A DNA stretch of 64,000 nucleotides from Siphonodentalium dalli (GCA_032622095.1 CP136063.1:41454106-41518105); one strand, 5' to 3'; positions 34,101 through 45,980 are shown, numbered from the stretch's first letter. Numbers and translations: made by a program. Notes: generated by a model not told the origin, from the sequence alone.

Positions 34101-35200
34101 TATCTAGGAATGTACGAATCGAAACTGGCTGGATAGCCGCTCCATCTAACTTTTATTTTATCACCATCTCTCTCTAATACACGTTCAATTTTCCATATAG
34201 TATCGGAATTAATCGTTACAGGTGATAACTCGCTCTCATAGAATGTACCCAATATTTCCTCTGAATTGAGATCAGCTATTTTATATCTATGTGGTTTAGA
34301 ACCAGGTACCAAAGACGTAATCTTAAACACTTCATAAGTATAATTGGCCAAAAAACCCTTTTCAAACTTATTTTTTAATTTTACCAAGCGAACGCTCTCT
34401 CCCACTTTAAATTTAGCTTTTGTAACTGGTAATTTATAAGTCTTCGATTCATTTCTAGCTGCAATTGCTTGCGATGTCAAACACGAGACATCTTTCGGTG
34501 CCATTTTAATCGCTCTGTGTATCTTCGAATTATAGGAATTCACCAATTTAGGCAAAACTGTTAAATAGCGCATAGATTTAGATTTGAAGAAATATTTATA
34601 CATTTTAGACTTTAAAGAGCGTTGTACTCTCTCAACCAAAGCGGCTTTCGTGTCATAATTTCCCGTAGAATATAAATGTACACCATTCTTCTTCAGAAAT
34701 TGCTTAACGTTAGCGTTGTAGAACTCGGTTCCGTGATCAACATGTATACCGTTCGGTCGTTTACGCTGTTTAAAAATAATTTCTAAAGCCTTCATTATAG
34801 AAACACCAGTCTTGTTCTTTAATGGTTTAACAATTAAAAATCTTGAAAAGCAATCAATGCAAAACAACAGGTAGCAATAACCGTCATTTTGCTTGGATAT
34901 AATTCGCACATCACTCAAATCCATCTGCCATATATTATTTACAGAATAAGACTCTGTTCTTGACCTAGGAAATATTATTCGTTTCGGCCTGTGCAACGAG
35001 TACGAATTTTGTTTTTGTAACCAAAGTCGGACATTTTTTCTCGATATTTTATTTTTTACTTCCTTATACAAATTATATTCAGATCCATAGGATGAACGGT
35101 GAGATGGGTCGTAATAAATCGATGATAATAGATTATCAATTTGACGAGTCTGATGACCATTTAAAAATCTTCTGTTTTTTGCCTTTGGAGGCATCTGCAA
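34100..35200 (-). CDS. Polinton integrase (retroviral type) with C-terminal chromodomain
   Basis: 366 residues, uninterrupted. N-terminal 'YYDPSHRSSYGS...LYKEV' and 'VRLWLQKQNSYSLHRP' match Polinton integrases. The core triad is Asp94 (WQMDLSD), Asp155 (HVDHGTEF) and Glu190 (ALVERVQRS), with 34 residues between the last two. An SH3-like 'FKVGESVRL' segment follows, and the final 35 residues are a chromodomain (IWKIERVLE, VRWSGYP, SFDSYIP). The enzyme would insert the element's DNA and make the usual target duplication; the chromodomain probably steers it to chromatin marks. The frame overlaps the upstream gene by 65 bases, so the start may lie inside. This is the best-preserved gene of the element. 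Confidence 0.88.
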   Translation of the reverse strand: MQMPPKAKNRRFLNGHQTRQIDNLLSSIYYDPSHRSSYGSEYNLYKEVKNKISRKNVRLWLQKQNSYSLHRPKRIIFPRSRTESYSVNNIWQMDLSDVRIISKQNDGYCYLLFCIDCFSRFLIVKPLKNKTGVSIMKALEIIFKQRKRPNGIHVDHGTEFYNANVKQFLKKNGVHLYSTGNYDTKAALVERVQRSLKSKMYKYFFKSKSMRYLTVLPKLVNSYNSKIHRAIKMAPKDVSCLTSQAIAARNESKTYKLPVTKAKFKVGESVRLVKLKNKFEKGFLANYTYEVFKITSLVPGSKPHRYKIADLNSEEILGTFYESELSPVTINSDTIWKIERVLERDGDKIKVRWSGYPASFDSYIPR

Positions 35201-35756
35201 CTATTAGATCTGCTTTACGATATTTATTTCCTATGAAATGTGTTGGTATATTATTATCTCGTAATGATCGGGACAAACTATCCCAATTTCTAAGTGCACT
35301 GGGTTTCCTGACCTTGCTAGAAGGTATTATATCATTTACCAAATCAGTTATGCTTCCGATTGGCTTGTCAGATAATGAAATCATTCCACTGTCGTTAATT
35401 TCAATTCCTGGCATTCTTTTTAAATGCGATAAAAATAACGAGCCTTTTTTCTGGTAATTTTTTGGCAAACTTTCAACTGCTAAATCTAGTTGGTTAGGTT
35501 CAGGTAAAGCGACGTCACCGGTGGGCTCTTTCGTGATTTTTACTGGAATCGGCGTTGTTTTTATAGAATTCTTAGCCATGTCATATTCAATAGACGTGGA
35601 ATTAATTTTTCTTTTCTTAACTGACTCGGGCATATCTTTATCGTCTAATATTTGATGCATTTTTTGTCTCACATCCTCTGTTTTCAACGATTGAATAGAC
35701 TGAGAATTTTGCCAGTTTGCAAAAGTCTTAAAAGGCACCAAAACCATTTTTTCCAT
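35136..35756 (-). CDS. Conserved Polinton protein of unknown role next to integrase
   Basis: 206 residues starting MEKMVLVPFKTFANWQ. Residues 105-190 hold the pattern I recall from Polinton/adintovirus proteins of this position: 'FLSHLKRMPGIEINDSG', 'GSITDLVND', 'SALRNWDSLSRSLRDNNIP' and 'FIGNKYR'. The C-terminus is basic. No enzyme motif is visible. Its place between small virion proteins and integrase suggests a structural or assembly role (inference). The frame is intact. Confidence 0.55.
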   Translation of the reverse strand: MEKMVLVPFKTFANWQNSQSIQSLKTEDVRQKMHQILDDKDMPESVKKRKINSTSIEYDMAKNSIKTTPIPVKITKEPTGDVALPEPNQLDLAVESLPKNYQKKGSLFLSHLKRMPGIEINDSGMISLSDKPIGSITDLVNDIIPSSKVRKPSALRNWDSLSRSLRDNNIPTHFIGNKYRKADLIVADASKGKKQKIFKWSSDSSN

Positions 35757-35764
35757 ATTTTTTT

Positions 35765-36081
35765 TCAGAAAACTTTGCCTAAAATATCTCCTAAAACAGG
35801 AATTAAACTAGCAGCCAGTGCAGCCAAAAAACTGCCGTGTTGTAATTTTTTTTCCTGGTTTTAACAGGATTAGACTTCTTTGACAAATGACGAATAGAAC
35901 TTTTAAATGGTCTTAAATTAGCTTTAATTTTAGACGAGATTGGTACATTTCCTTTAAGCAAATTATTACAACATTCAGATAGACTGTCTAATCTCGGTCT
36001 GTTTAATGCCCTCACGTCTCCAGTGCGTAACATGTTTCTAAAATATTTAGCATTTTTTCTTAATTTGACGCTGGGGCCCAT
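35765..36081 (-). pseudogene. Basic small virion-core-like protein (pX-like), frameshifted
   Basis: The first 80 or so residues are basic (VKLRKNAKYFRN ... SSIRHLSKKSNPVKTRKK). At an A-run near 35,853 the frame shifts. The other frame encodes a Gly-Ser-Phe-Leu start and an Ala/Leu-rich hydrophobic end that stops at 35,765. A Lys-rich stretch followed by a 'GGFL..AL'-style hydrophobic tail is typical of the small core proteins compared with adenovirus pX in adintoviruses. The A-run slip could be mutational or a sequencing error. Confidence 0.5.
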
Positions 36082-36662
36082 ATCGTAGGATTTTCACTGA
36101 GCACGTCTGATCTCAATCGAAGGTTATCCGGACAAGTTTGGTTGAAATCCACCAGTAAATGAGAATATGGATCTGTTGTACACAATTTATATGCTTTTGA
36201 TAAATTATTAATACCACATTGGGTAGATAAGAAATTTATCTGACCACAATCTCTAGGAGATTTGAATAAAATAAAATAATTCGCGTTTAACGATAATTTT
36301 CTACATTTTCTTTCAAAAAGATTATGCGTGACGTATATCACACTACATCCTTCGTGATGTGATTTTCTAGCGAATATATCTGTTACATTATCGATCTCTT
36401 TGTCAATATGATCCATATCATCCAATATTAATAAATCGCAATCGCACAACGATTCTGGAATTTGGTTTACTAATTCTACATTCTCAGACACCTGTTGATC
36501 ACAATTAGGAGTAACATATGTTATATTTTCTGGTACTGGAGACATTAATTTTTCTTTATTTTCGATTAAACTATATATAAACGTAGATTTCCCACTAGCT
36601 GAAGGGCCATTTATTATGGCCCTAAATATATCCTGAAAACATACGTAATTGTACGTTTTCAT
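36060..36662 (-). CDS. FtsK/HerA-type packaging ATPase of Polinton
   Basis: 200 residues. Walker A GPSASGKS at 19-26, Walker B LLILDDMD at 77-84, and a 'VIYVTHNLF' sensor-like strand at 108-116. This is the A32-like ATPase that pumps DNA into capsids in Polintons and relatives. The start at 36,662 gives an N-terminus slightly shorter than I expect for the family. The 3' end overlaps the next gene by about 20 bases. No breaks seen. Confidence 0.82.
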   Translation of the reverse strand: MKTYNYVCFQDIFRAIINGPSASGKSTFIYSLIENKEKLMSPVPENITYVTPNCDQQVSENVELVNQIPESLCDCDLLILDDMDHIDKEIDNVTDIFARKSHHEGCSVIYVTHNLFERKCRKLSLNANYFILFKSPRDCGQINFLSTQCGINNLSKAYKLCTTDPYSHLLVDFNQTCPDNLRLRSDVLSENPTIWAPASN

Positions 36663-37600
36663 TTTTATTGTTTTGTCAAACGCTCTTTAATTCAGTAAAA
36701 TACAATTTTTTCCCACACACTGGATGTCCGGCAAAATTGACAGAGAGATTCTGATGTATACATAACAGTGGTTAGCCATATATAATCACACGTTTTGTCG
36801 ACTCGATGCTATCGCGTTACAAAACGGCTCGGCAGTTTAATGTCGCGAAACACCTATTGAATTCAAATTTTACGATCTGTTGTCGACCACTGCTCATAAA
36901 TATATATTGTCGACTCCGTGCTAACCCGTTACAAACTGTCACCTCTGTTTAATATGGCGGAACCAATCTAAAGCGAGCTGAAATAAAAATTTTACCACAT
37001 GGGGCGCGGAAGGGCGTTGATATATCGTGTAAATTTAAGTTTGCGGTAAAAAACAAGAATTTTATCGTGTTGAACAGATAGCTCAAATATAAACATTGGT
37101 AGAGGACATGAATAGTGTTCGGGAACGATTGATCAGCGCGATAGAGTTGGACACCATCATGGATTAGACGGCCTGCTGTTGCAAGAAATTATCAATTTGT
37201 TGACGATAGTTTCGACAAAACATTAGATGATGATCAATTCCATGACGTTCCTGTGTAACATTGTTACGACCTCATTAAAAAGGGAATGGAGGCCCTCATG
37301 TTTTATTTTCAACATGTTTTTTTTAATCTAGTGTTGACATTGTGAATATATGCCAGGTGGGGAATTATTTGCTACATGTGTTTTCTTAATAATCAGGTAA
37401 GTATAATTTCTATATGTAAACAAAACTGTTACAGCAGAAGTAAGAATGATGCATTGCTTGATACATACAGATAATTGAAGCACTCAACATTTTATAGATC
37501 TGCGCAAATTTAGTTCATAGGCACGGAACAGGGATGATATATTGGTTAAGTGTGTGGCAAATCTCATGTTTAACTATTAGTTCAACCACAACTTGAATAT
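36663..37600. other. Gap between polymerase and ATPase genes
   Basis: About 940 bp with no clear gene. A short plus-strand stretch near 37,155-37,258 translates to a protein-like segment (for example QFVDDSFDKTLDDD), but it has no start and stops quickly; it may be an eroded piece of something else. Confidence 0.45.
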
Positions 37601-40600
37601 TCATACATATTTCTCGAAATAGTTCCCTTCGTCAACAGGTCTTGTTCCATCTGTAATAATTGAAGGTGATTCTGGTAATAATAAATCTTTTATGCTTTCC
37701 CAATCTTCATCTAGCGATGATAAATAACCAAATGGTTCTGTGGCATAATCTTTGATTATTCTGCGTTTATCTCCTGCTAATCTCATCGTTTTAGTCATGC
37801 GTTTTGAGTATATATGAAAATCTTTCGTCCTAACAAATTCATTGGGAAAATCAGCTTGTAGACTGTTTTCCTCGCCTTTGACCAGTTTAATCATGTTGTC
37901 GAAATCGATATTGGAGTTAATCCATTTGCTGACATTAAAACCTTTGACCTTTATAACTTTACGACCAGATTCGGCGACTTCATAAGCATATGATTTTGAT
38001 GCGGACGCGCAAAACTTTTTTAATGTTAATTCACCTTTACATAAATCATTTTGTAGGTCTCCCAACATACAACCGTCGGGTAGATTAGGTCCAGTTTCTG
38101 TGTGAATCCAGATACACGAGTCAGTTTCCATATAAATTGCGCGATCGCCTATCGTTTCCAAATGTTCAAGCATTGTTATTCTGGCATATGCCGTTATAAA
38201 TGAAGCTAAAATCACATTGTTATTTCTGTTTTGGTTTTCTTTTAATTGTTTATACGTGACATACATAATTTCTCCTTTATAAAATAATTTAATATTTTCA
38301 ATTCTGATATCTTTGTTGGCCCATAACTTGAAATATTGTTCCGTATCTTTTAAAATTTTAGTGGAACTCATTTGATCGCGCATGGCTAATCTACCGAATA
38401 AAGAGTTCATAATCAATTTCGCCATCATTCTCATCGTTGGATTTTCCTGCATTTGATATATATCTAGTTTTTGTCCAAATTTTTTGCCGTACTCCTCACA
38501 AAATTGCTGTTTTTGCTCCATAGTTTGAATATTTTGCGGGAACGGACTGGCATATGTTTTGAGACGATGGAAATATAATATAAACGGTTTAAAAATACCG
38601 CCAATTTTCTCATCGTTTTCCGGGTAATGCCATACTTGATATATATAAATAACTTTGTAACCACGCGCGATGGCATGTTCTATTTCAGGAGTGCACCACA
38701 CGCCATAAATTCGTCTCTGATTTTCATCGTGTTCGCATTGGTTTTGATTGTTGTCTATCATGCATTTATTACATAGACCGAAAACTAAATTTCCGCTTTT
38801 AAGTTTTATTGGTAATACTGGATATATTAAATTGTTTGGCGGTAATATCAGACATTCAATCAAACCAAAATAGTTTTCGATATCATTCAAATCAGGATTT
38901 TTTATTACGGTGGGGTGTCCTATAGGAAATTTTTTAGTAAGCATCATGGCGGGGTACAATGAATTCACGTCTGAAAATCTTATACTAGCATTCGGATATC
39001 CGCACACGGATCCATCTTCGTTTTTTTCAGCTAAATATTTGAAAACTTCGCACCTGCCGCCGAATAATGATTTACGAGCGTCCAATGTGCCAGAAACCGT
39101 AGCGTTTTGAATAAATGTTTTGAATTCTAAATCAGTTTTGTAATTTTTGTTCGTATTCGCATTCCCATATAGTTATCAGCGGAATATATTGTTTTATTTC
39201 TTGTTCTCTTTCCATCGTTTTCTGATATATATCGTTGTACGATCTTTTCTGTAGAGGATGAATTGCATTTCTATGTTTTTGTTTTATACACGTATGACAA
39301 TGATATTCGCACCCGTAAAATTCGAGTCCTATACCATTTATGCGATCATAACCATCTAGTCTATATTTTTCAAACAGAACATATTCTTTGGTTGAATTTC
39401 CTAAATATTGACATTGAAAACCCGTAGACTCTATATAATGAGCTATCCATAACAGCGATTTGGTTGAATTAGCTTGTAACGGACATGAATTTATGGCAAT
39501 GGTATTTTCTGGCATAAACATTTTCCTAAAAATTCGAAATGATATAGATGGAAGGGTGAGTCCCTCATTAAATGGATCCGTGTTACACGTTGTCATGAAT
39601 ATTTCTCTGAATTTAGAGCAACACATATGAAGCACCTTGCAGTCTATCATGCAATATTTCAATGCTTCTATTTCAAAATGGAATTTTCTATTTTTGTTTT
39701 TTTTATACCAATCATTAAAGATCAAAATACGATCTGTACTCATTTGTTCTAAATTATAATAATGCATCGCTGGCCATTCTCCTATATATTGTAATTTGTC
39801 ATTATTTGCAAATGCGTGTGGAAAAAAGGATTTTGACGCGTTTTCTCCACAACCAAAAGACTTGGATGCTTTGTCTAAACTTACCGCAAAAAATAAATAT
39901 GAATCTAGAAACTTCAAATTTTCTAATTGAATTGATAATATTTTGTTCCCTCTTTGAATTATATTTAATTTGTCGATATCTATATAATTGTTGAGTAAAT
40001 AATCTAGTATAAAGTGATCGTCATATCTACCCGCGTTATGAGCTATACATATAGTAGCCTTCTTTACTTTGTTGTGTAGATTTAAAATTTTCTGCACAAA
40101 TTGATGTATACAGTCTAGTCCGAATGTATAGTATTTTGTACGATCACAATGCAAGCATGTATTAAAAGACATATCATATATATTGATACAGGATTGACAA
40201 ACAATATGTGCACAAACAAGATATGGTATATGTCTATTATTTCAAAATTGCAAGGTAATTCACCGTAACAGAATTTACATATTTTGGCACAATTATGTGA
40301 TTTCACATAAATTTTACCACATAGTTGACAAGTATGTTTATGCTTTAAAGATTTCAATACATCTCCGTTTTTCATTAACCAATAATGTTTGTTATGATAT
40401 ATAATATAAATATTAACTGTAGCTGTATATTCTCCTTTCCATATTATTCTATCGCAATTGTCTTTGACGATTATACACATTTCGTTTTGTATGAAATTTT
40501 GTATTTTTTGAACATCGGATAGATCGCATGGTGATGATATATCTATTTCAGCTTCATGAGATAGCTTTATAGCTTGTTTGTTTCTATACTTGGAATTATA

Positions 40601-41217
40601 TTTTCTGCGTGCGTTGGTAAAATTTCTAACATTTTTGACATATAATTCGTCATCTTTGTTGGCTGGTATTTTAATCATTTCTCTCGCCATAACGATGCAC
40701 ATAGGTAAACATAAATTATCGGTACACTCTCCTGCACATTCTGGCATTGTGATAATTAGGTTCGATGATGTAAACTTCTGATTCATCGTTTTAATTCGGC
40801 CAGAACCCATAGGAATATATGCTATCGTTATATCCATAATAATAGTTCCGTCAATACGAAATTCTTGTTTGCTCTGTTGAATCGATTCAATTTTATTAAT
40901 AATATCTTTTCCTTTGATAGTATCTTTTTGAAAATCAACCCATAAATCTAGGTCTAATGTTGGATGACTCAAAGTTAATCTAACATATCTCTGTCCCCAT
41001 TGCTCAAAATCATACTCTGGTGCAACTTTCTCGAGAATATCGTCAAATAATTGTTCTATATCTTGTGTTTCTAATATATCTGGTAAATTGATATAAATTT
41101 TAAAGTGTAAACTTTGTTAGTGACTTTGAACTTTTTGGAACGGATTTCTCTCGTTTTGGTGATCTCATAAAACGCTCCCTGTTCTATATTTAAGGCATCT
41201 TCTGATTGAGAAGACAT
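37601..41217 (-). pseudogene. Protein-primed family B DNA polymerase of Polinton, with three frameshifts
   Basis: About 1,205 codons, the usual size for a Polinton PolB. The start is the ATG at 41,217. The frame changes near 41,105, near 40,240 and near 39,135, so the copy cannot make a full enzyme. N-terminal part: zinc-like pairs (CQLCGK, CKFC). Exonuclease: 'HNAGRYDDHFIL' (Exo II) and 'YCMIDCKVL' (Exo III). Polymerase: motif A DVNSLYP, motif B KLIMNSLFGR, motif C 'YMETDS', where Glu replaces the usual first Asp of DTD. It replicates the linear element using a terminal protein in known systems. The gene is divergent from the plus-strand gene at 41,230. Confidence 0.85.
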
Positions 41218-41229
41218 AACTGCTATATC

Positions 41230-42612
41230 ATGGAAGCTGAAAGGAAAATTTATTGGAGTTTGAGTTACGTTATGATTAGGGATAAATTAGAGAGCTTTGA
41301 TGATATAGATGAAACAGTATATAAAAATGCTTTTGAATACATTTTCCCGAAAGATTCGGTTAATATGAATATGCTCAAAGACGTGAATGTCGCTAAATTC
41401 AACATTTTTTTTGAAAATGAGTTACCAGGATTTTTATCTGATGATTACTTGCACAGACGATTATCTACAGTTTGTAATTGGTTTGAAATATTAACATATA
41501 TATTATCATCTCGCTTAGACCGTTGGACTTGGTTTACACTGCCTAATATAAGTACAGATTTCATGATTATTACCGGAGTTGAGATATCGGAGAATTTAGC
41601 ATTATTACCAACTTATATAATGAATAATAGAAATAGATTTTGTGACGTTTTAAATGATTTGAGATTTTCTGAACCACTACATGATATTTTGATAGAAAAT
41701 ACGAATGATGCTTACTATATTCGGAATTGGAAGGATTGTACTATAGCTGATAATGTTGCCAGAATATGTTTAAATTGTTCGTGTATAGACGATGCTATAA
41801 AGAAATGTCAAGATACTTTCTGTGATGATCCGATTAAGGAGCAAATAGCTTTAACACATTTGCCTGCATGTTATTTTAAATCCAGTTTGAGCGAGAGCAG
41901 TTATTTATATATATCTCATAATTTTACTTGGGTGCCTACTGTTCAAGATAAACAGATAATTGCGAAAATTATTCTTGATAAATGTTCAGAAATGTTTTCT
42001 AATTATTATGGCGAAGCATGTTTGGATGAAACTTTTGATTTTGCTCGTTATTTCGATAAATGCTTTGATATATTTGTGAATGAAGGTTTTGATAAGAGCG
42101 AATATGCTTACAAATTTGTGCAGGAAAATAATTTTGAGTATCCAAATTTAGCAAAATTACGAGATCATTGGGATAGAATTGATTGGTGTCGTTTAAAGTT
42201 GGATTTTTTCATAATAATAGATAATAGTTAATTTTTTCGTGTACCAGAAAATGAGACACGATTTGTACATCATTTTAGGAAACACGTTGATTTAATTAGC
42301 AACGTGTTAAATTGCGGAGGTGATTATAATCATAAATTATCGCATTTGCGTTATGAAAATTGGTATTGGACCAATGATAGACTTTTAATATTGAGAGGTG
42401 TGTTAATTTTTTCATGGAGGGCTGTATTAGATCTATTTCGTGTAATAATTTTGTGTGAACACATATACTTTATACGACGGTCACCTGCAGGAGGTTTATA
42501 TATAACAATGCAAGACGGAACTCTGATATATATAAGGAGGGGTTTAGTTAAAACTTTATGGTTTCCGTCATTTATGTATGAAACATTCCGTTATGAATTG
42601 CAAAAAAAATAG
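41230..42612 (+). pseudogene. Unrecognised Polinton-linked protein with an internal TAA
   Basis: The first frame, from the ATG at 41,230, gives 333 residues and ends at a TAA (42,229-42,231). The same frame is open again straight afterwards for 126 codons to 42,612 with similar composition, so this looks like one gene of about 460 codons with a nonsense change, or one needing readthrough. The product is rich in Asp, Asn, Ile, Phe and Cys, with no signal peptide or nucleotide-binding motif. A cysteine cluster (RICLNCSCIDDAIKKCQDTFC) lies near residues 175-200. I do not recognise the family. The ATG is only 12 bases from the divergent polymerase ATG. Confidence 0.6.
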
Positions 42613-43103
42613 ATGAAATTTAATTTGAAATGTCTAAGAGAGAATAGTTGTTTAAAAATTACATCATCTTGCAACTATTACAATTCTAGCGTTTGAAATT
42701 TGCCAGTTTGCGATTAAATACTGATTATAAGACGAAAATAAAAAAAAATAAAAAAAAATTGACTTACCTTTTAAATCTGTAATTCTTTAAAGCTTGCACC
42801 TTAATAAATGCTTTAATTCTATTCAGCTTATATAGAGATGGACTTGGCGCCATTAATTCTATCTAGTTCTATTTTAGGTAATTTAAACATTAAATTTGTC
42901 AGATATTAATGTGTTCTAGTTTTTTGTAACGTTGATGAAATACTCAGGTGTTGTTTATATGAAACTATGTTGTTGTTTAAAAACATATCTATAATCATTT
43001 CATTGAAATGGTTATTGTTAACTATGTAAGATATTCTGTTAATATCTTTTATGATAATGATTAATGAATATTTTTTTTATTGCTTTCTTGATATGACAGC
43101 TTG

Positions 43104-43954
43104 ATGTCATATATAAATTATGTGGTATTTAACTGGATAAATAAATTGCTTTTCGTTTACTTTATAAGTGTTTGTTGGAGTTTGGGCGTCTTTTGCTTAC
43201 AATTTTTTTCGAAATTTAAACTCGGAATTATGGAACCTTATTATTTTGCATTTTCCCAAATTATACGCATTATTCATGTTTTGAATGTTGTTCGCGTTGA
43301 ATACGAGTTTAAACAGCAGCGGTTGCAATATTATAGGCGAGAATTTGTAGACGCTTGGGCACGCTACTATGGCGGGGATTTGAGTGCGGACACCATTTTG
43401 GATAGAATCTATGATTTAATAATAGGTAAGTTATTATTTAATTGATTTCCATTATTTTGATACATTATTTGTTTTCACAGATATTTTTTTTATCGTGTGA
43501 AATTATAGGTTTTGATGTATTATTGCATTTTATATTATATTTATATCGAATTAGTTTTGATAAAAAATAAATTAGGAGCTTTACGATAAATATTTTATAT
43601 TTAAATATAGATTAATTACTATTGTTTAAAGATATATATATATTTTTTTCAGTTGAATGTTCTTGTCTATCCGATTTAAGGATGAAAACCTTTCGTCTTT
43701 CTTGCCTACTGATTCAGAAGGCTGCTGGGTGGATTTCATCGTCTGACCCATTAATACCTGATGGGACTTTAGTGAACAATGAAAGACATTCAGCAGTCAT
43801 GCGAATGGAAAATAATATCTGGCCTGCGGCAAATAGAGTAAGAAGACGATACAGACCATACAACATAAACCACAGGCGACGATATTCACCATCTACGGAT
43901 GAGCAGCCATCAGCTGATGACATACGACCTAGCAATTCACCCGTAGAGGAATAA
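43104..43954 (+). CDS. Unrecognised two-exon gene at the Polinton edge
   Basis: Exon 1 ends at 43,425 with a strong donor (ATAG|GTAAGT); exon 2 starts at 43,653 after TTTTTTTCAG and ends at the TAA at 43,954. Phases match. From the ATG at 43,230 the product is about 165 residues; an upstream ATG at 43,104 would add a hydrophobic N-terminus of 42 residues (FVYFISVCWSLGVFCLQFF). Exon 1 is mostly helical (FVDAWARYYGG). Exon 2 ends Arg-rich (RVRRRYRPYNINHRRRY) and then acidic/Ser/Pro-rich. No family recognised. It might be a Polinton accessory gene or lie just outside the element, whose right end I could not locate. Confidence 0.45.
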
Positions 43955-44269
43955 TGTATTTATGTAATTTATTGTTATTTTTGTTATAATTAATATTCAT
44001 TAAAGAAACTAAGTGTTGGGTTCCACATTTCGTTTTCTACGAGACTCTGTAATATCGAGTTTTATGAGATCGAATAGTGTTATCTACAAATCTACAATAA
44101 AGAAGAAAAAGTTCCGCCACTAACAAATATTCCATGTGTTTTAGCCTTGTGGTTTTTTACATGCACGAGGTTATTCACTAGCGAATAATTCATCTCATTT
44201 CGGACTATTATTTTACTAACCTATCATAACTAACCTATTAACTATATTACATATCAATACATGTATTCA

Positions 44270-44590
44270 ATCGTGCGTACTAATCCTTCAAATAGTTACT
44301 AGTTAGCCTGACTATATCATCTGCCTAGAAATAGTTTGCTGTACTATACCATCTGCCTATTAGATATACATCATTACCTAACATAAAATAGCTCGTATTG
44401 TAGCTTATCTATGCCTTAAAATAGTTACTAGTTCGTCTGACTATAACATCTGCCTAGAAGCGCGTATTGTAGCTTATCTATGCCTTCAAATAGTTACTAG
44501 TTAGTCTGACTATATCATCTGCCTAGAAATAGTTTGCTTTACTATACCATCTGCCTAGAAATAGTTATTAGTATGTCTTACAATACCTTT
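44270..44590. repeat. Short tandem direct repeats
   Basis: Units with 'TAGTTACTAGTTAGTCTGAC', 'TATATCATCTGCCTAGAAAT' and 'AGTTTGCTTTACTATACC' recur four or so times with small variations. Possibly the subterminal part of an element; no coding potential. Confidence 0.65.
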
Positions 44591-44696
44591 AGTTCTATCA
44601 AGTATACGGAATGGTTATTCATATACACTACTTTGGTGCCCGGTTATCTTGACGCCTTGGTGCTCGATCACGGGTTCGTTGGTCAAATGATTTATG

Positions 44697-45217
44697 CTAG
44701 ATGGTTGCCTGTTCAACCATGTGGACTATTATATCTTGAATATCCCTATCCAAACCCGATGACTGACGAGTGGTTTGTTTAGTTGGTGAGCCCAATATGG
44801 CGCGGGAAATTCTGTCCTCCAAATCATCTGGGGTCCCGGGCTCCTCGGTCTCTACTATTGCGTTAACACCCGGTGGCTCAGAAAGCAGAGTGATGTTACG
44901 TGTGTCCTCACACAGCGCCCGATCATCACACTCCATATCCTGTCTGCTTTCAAAATCAACCGCGTCAAGCAGTTCTGTGATTCTGAGACACGGCACCAAT
45001 CACATGTTCTCTGGTGTAATATTCCCCATTGCGTGCCTATACCAGACAATTAATGAGGCAGTCTTCTTTCCTACACCCGGGATGTCCAGCAATGCCTTGT
45101 ACGAGCATTGATTAATTTTTACTTTCCTCGGGTACATAGTTGCGTGTTGAAATGTACCGGAAAGTATAACGTTGGAGTGCTCCTTCGCAAAAGATGCAAT
45201 ATTTAGGGTGAAAATGT
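44697..45217 (-). pseudogene. HhH-domain coding remnant, probably retrotransposon-derived
   Basis: A frame open from about 45,217 encodes 'ASFAKEHSNVILSG', 'YPRKVKINQCSYKALL', then the helix-hairpin-helix motif 'DIPGVGKKTASLIVWYR' and 'GNITPEN'. A TGA at 45,000-45,002 interrupts it; the same frame continues for 100 acidic codons to 44,697. HhH motifs bind DNA. Similar 'IPGVGxxTA' segments start gag-like or accessory proteins in molluscan retroelements as I recall, but I cannot place this one. No LTRs or RT were found next to it. Confidence 0.4.
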
Positions 45218-45419
45218 GTCAAATTTCCTTCACTGAATGAAATTATTCACAGCTAATGCCTTTGTTAAAGCAGTTTACGGGGTCAAGACTGACCAATTCT
45301 TTGAAGTGGTCAGAATTCTCCTTCATTGAAGGAACGGGAACAATGTGTCTGGATTTCCTCGCTGGAGAAAATCTCCATCGGGAGCTGGTGTCGCTTTAAT
45401 AAAAGCGTTGAGTGGTAGG

Positions 45420-45980
45420 TGTCCCTTTAATTTCTAGACAATGACTAATTTCCTTCGCGACAGGAAACGTGAAATATGTGTGTATGAAATATGAATATGT
45501 ATGTGATAGTGAAGTGTCACTTTATTGAAATGTAAATGACGTGTGTGAACGTGAAGTATGACTTTAATGAAATATGAATGAACTGACGTGTGAATGTGAA
45601 ATATGACTTTAATGAAATATGAATATGATGTATCACTTTAATGAAATATGAATATGAACTGACTCATGTGAACGTGAGATATGACTTTAATGAATTGTGA
45701 ATTTGGATGTGAAGTGTCACTTTAATGAAATTTAAATGATGTTTGTGAAGGTGAAATATGACGTGAAATATGACTTGTTATGAAATTATGTGTATGGACA
45801 TGAAGTCTCACTTTAATGAATTGTGGATGAATTGACATGTGTCAACTTGAAGTGTGACTTTAATGAATTGACAATGACTGCAATTTCCTTCGCAGAAGGA
45901 AATCAATGTGTAATGCCACTTTAATATTGAAGTGCAACTTTGAGATGACTGTGGAAATGTTGATTGTTATGAAAATGAAA
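45420..45980. repeat. AT-rich minisatellite-like region
   Basis: Imperfect repeats of 'GAAGTGTCACTTTAATGAAAT' type (given in part), 'ATATGAATATGAACTGACGT' and 'GTGAAATATGACTTTAATG'. Unit boundaries are irregular. No coding potential. Confidence 0.65.
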
